DNA from: Pyrrhoderma lamaoense
Taxonomy: Eukaryota > Basidiomycota > Agaricomycetes > Hymenochaetales > Hymenochaetaceae
Length of the DNA: 64,000 nt
Reading direction: 5' to 3'
Assembly (NCBI GenBank): GCA_002794735.1
Contig: NBAZ01000006.1
Coordinates: forward strand, 1,054,001-1,118,000
Shown one piece after another: positions 61,684 to 64,000 of this stretch. A program made the position numbers and the translations under genes. Under the pieces are notes generated by a model that saw nothing but the letters and a program-made list of their open reading frames with translations, had not been told where the DNA came from and searched no databases. Numbering within the stretch: the first letter of the stretch is position 1; each line of letters opens with the position of its first letter.

Positions 61684-63940
61684 CTAGTTAGCGGGCGGAA
61701 GGCCATCTACTATAGTGTCGGGATCAGGAACAGTATAGTTCCCGTTACAAGCGAAATCGAAATCAACTTCCCCGAACCTAGTTTGCATCGCTTCAATGAA
61801 AATCGGTAAAGGGCAGAGCCCGTTCTCATCTTCCGGGCAGCCTCTAATACCGGTAAGCGGAACCACAGCGTCGTTCATAAACCATCGTATATGAGTCGAT
61901 GTAGACGATGCAGGGCAGGACATAATCTGTGCAACATATTGGGAGGCAAAGGGAGCTATAGCATTTACGAAGTAAGTCTAGCAAAAGAGCTGTTTAACTT
62001 TATGTAATTAACTCTAGAGATGTGAGCTATTCTGACCTGATTTTTGGGTATATGGTCTGTGGGAAGAGGACCATTAACGGCAAAGCTCGTAAAGTTTAAA
62101 GCCACTGCAACTACGCACAAATTAACAGGCGACTAAGCCAAAGTTATTGAGCGAAAAACTTACTAGAAGCCATGTTACTATCATGAGAAGCATCCACGTA
62201 AATAGGCTGGTTAAGTGGGAATAGTATTGGATTATTTGTAATGGTCGAGTTTGTCGAAGAGTTGTGAAATGAGATTGGAGCTTGTGTAAGTCGCGAGACA
62301 ATCTCTTGAACATATCCAATTCCAACGGCTGCACTCTTAGGATTTCCTGGCCCACTTGAGTACCAAAACCCTAAGTCTACACCATGACTAGATCGGTTTC
62401 TTATGTGCTTTGATCTAAGATAGATGAATGCATACCGAAGAAGTAGCTGAAACCTTTGAATTCTCTTTCTGTGAATAGATCACAGAATGCGGATGAACCA
62501 AGAGCGATGGTCTAACATGCATAGTTCAAGATCAGGAGATAGTCAGTCATCTTACAAGTCAAGCGTATAAAAAACGAAAAACGAAATCTATACCTCATAG
62601 GCACACAACTCTTGCATACTGACGAGATCCGTGGTAGTCAGATTGAGTCCTCAATCTGGGGCTGGAGACGTTCTAGTGCATCTACAAGATATATGTTGAT
62701 CCACTTTGTTTGTGCCTTGACCCAAGGTCACCAATTCCCGTCTTATTATTGTTAGCACAATTCACTGCAAGTGTATTGTTGTTACTGATATCGGATGTCT
62801 CGACTGTGATCACATCTCGATAGTTTGTTGTGTAATCTGGGATACCGAAAAAGCCAGCAGCAAAATTTTGACTTAAGCAAGATATGAGCTATATATCATC
62901 AGTACGTGACCGATCTCATCTTAAACTCACGCAGATTGGACCATACGTTCCTCTGAGGTAGTGCGAAAAACAGGTAGTCCTGTGAATTTCTTCAGAAGCT
63001 CACCATACTTGACACGGAAGGATACACCAAGGTCAAAGCTGAAAGGAAGTCATACTTATAAATCATTTCTATTTTATCATGACTGAATGATTCTTCTACT
63101 CACCATTGCTGTCTGCCGAAGGGGGTCAAGATTTCTGCTCCAAGCTAACTACCTCATTAAAATGACGTTATTACTAAAAGTTGTCTTTTCGTACCTTGTA
63201 AGACCAAGTATTAAGAAAAGCAAGATCTCCCCTTGCAGTAAATCCCGTACGAGAAACAGCGGCATTATGAAGCTTTGCGGCAAAAGTAGGGGATATTGAA
63301 CCTACAGCGGGATAACGAGCACCTTTGATTACAGGTTATAAATCTCTTATTAATATTTATGTCAACGAAAGAAGACAACAACATTCTCACCATGTCGAAA
63401 AATCAGGTGAACTTGATTTAACTCGCAGCCTTCTGGAATGAGCTCACTTGCTTCAGGAAGACCAAGAGAATCAATCGAGAACATTGGCGCAAGGTTTCCA
63501 AAGGTGCGAAGTACATTGAAAGACGTTTTATTATCGAAAGTGGAAGGGTTTAACAGTGACGAGTATTCAAAAACCTTGGGTACTGAAGTCGCAGTAGCAA
63601 TCAGCTCAGCTTCGTCTCCGGCTTGAAGTCAAACGCAATTCGTATTTTATCAATACAAGACGCAACAATCATAGTACGAAGTATACTACTGCTCACTTGG
63701 TGTGGCTCCAGGAAAGCCGACCTGGGTAGCATCGGGAAAGAACGAGTCAAACTCAGAGGCTGCATTCGTTGCGTTTGGGACTGGGAAAATAGCACTTGTC
63801 GATGCACCAGCAAAAGAAGATGCTTCAAATGATTGTGACCTTATTACGGACCGCCGTTCGAAATACCAGAAGATAGAGCCCTTGACTTGAAGAAACGGTA
63901 AGATAATTACGAAAATCAGAGCCTTAAGATCCTTAAGCAT
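61684..63940 (-). CDS. Secreted histidine acid phosphatase (branch 2, phytase-like)
   Basis: Releases phosphate from organic phosphomonoesters outside the cell. Ten exons: 63940-63697, 63621-63391, 63322-63195, 63144-63104, 63038-62931, 62871-62594, 62511-62436, 62376-62164, 62110-62037 and 61977-61684, about 562 aa. The N-terminus is hydrophobic (ALIFVIILPFLQV). The catalytic motif RHGARYP spans the exon 2/3 junction, and the proton-donor HD is in VDASHDSNM (exon 8). Other family blocks are LGAEILTPFGRQQ, VFRTTSEERMVQSA, NDAVVPLTGIRGCPEDENG and, near the C-terminus, FDFACNGNYTVPDP. Two missing bases in exon 6 (CCC at 62721-62723 and near 62641-62648) must be allowed to keep KWINIYLVDALERLQPQIED and LTTTDLVSMQELCAYE together. 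Acid phosphatase or phytase cannot be separated by sequence alone here. Confidence 0.93.
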
Positions 63941-64000
63941 GACTTTGACCTCGACCTAGCATCCGAGATATCAACCGTGGCCGATGGACAGGCTCATTAT

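Overview
This window is nuclear DNA from a fungus, most likely a basidiomycete (probably Agaricomycotina). The genes are cut by many short introns of about 45-80 nt. They include a chitin synthase with a myosin-like motor domain, a multi-exon arginine methyltransferase, a tetraspan protein with the Cys...NHDSW signature, a CFEM GPI protein and a branch-2 histidine acid phosphatase. Nothing is prokaryotic: there are no operons or ribosome-binding sites.

Layout. 1-12.9 kb is dense: a metacaspase cut by the left edge (-), LCB1 of serine palmitoyltransferase (+), the motor-domain chitin synthase (-) and SFM1 (+). 13.0-20.6 kb is a tandem array of six related units, arranged as two copies of a three-unit higher-order repeat, with a tRNA-Thr(AGT) about 90 nt beyond its right end. 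20.8-24.9 kb is gene-poor. 25-28.2 kb holds a low-complexity bZIP regulator (-). 28.2-39.2 kb is an 11-kb gene desert of purine/pyrimidine-skewed DNA, ending in a second identical tRNA-Thr on the opposite strand. 39.7-42.2 kb holds an unassigned multi-pass membrane protein (-). 43.3-47.7 kb holds two tandem copies of a small unknown four-exon gene; the second is interrupted by a 902-bp TA-flanked foldback element. 48.4-64 kb is dense again: an SGNH-type membrane protein (-), TOF1/Timeless (+), a tetraspan protein (+), a CFEM protein (-), ribosomal protein eL31 (+), a small unknown gene (+) and a secreted histidine acid phosphatase (-).

Most recognisable genes are independent housekeeping or cell-surface functions. 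Two pairs share divergent promoters (chitin synthase/SFM1 and SGNH/TOF1). The SGNH/TOF1 promoter carries two MluI cell-cycle boxes next to the replication-fork gene.

A striking global property: about 22 conserved-protein reading frames break by exactly one missing base, nearly all at G/C runs. Affected genes include the essential eL31. When one base is allowed at each site, every total coding length becomes a multiple of three. The most economical explanation is homopolymer undercalling in the assembly, so several genes here would be mis-annotated as broken or fragmented. The best candidates for new biology are the small paralogous gene family with its inserted element and the higher-order repeat array.
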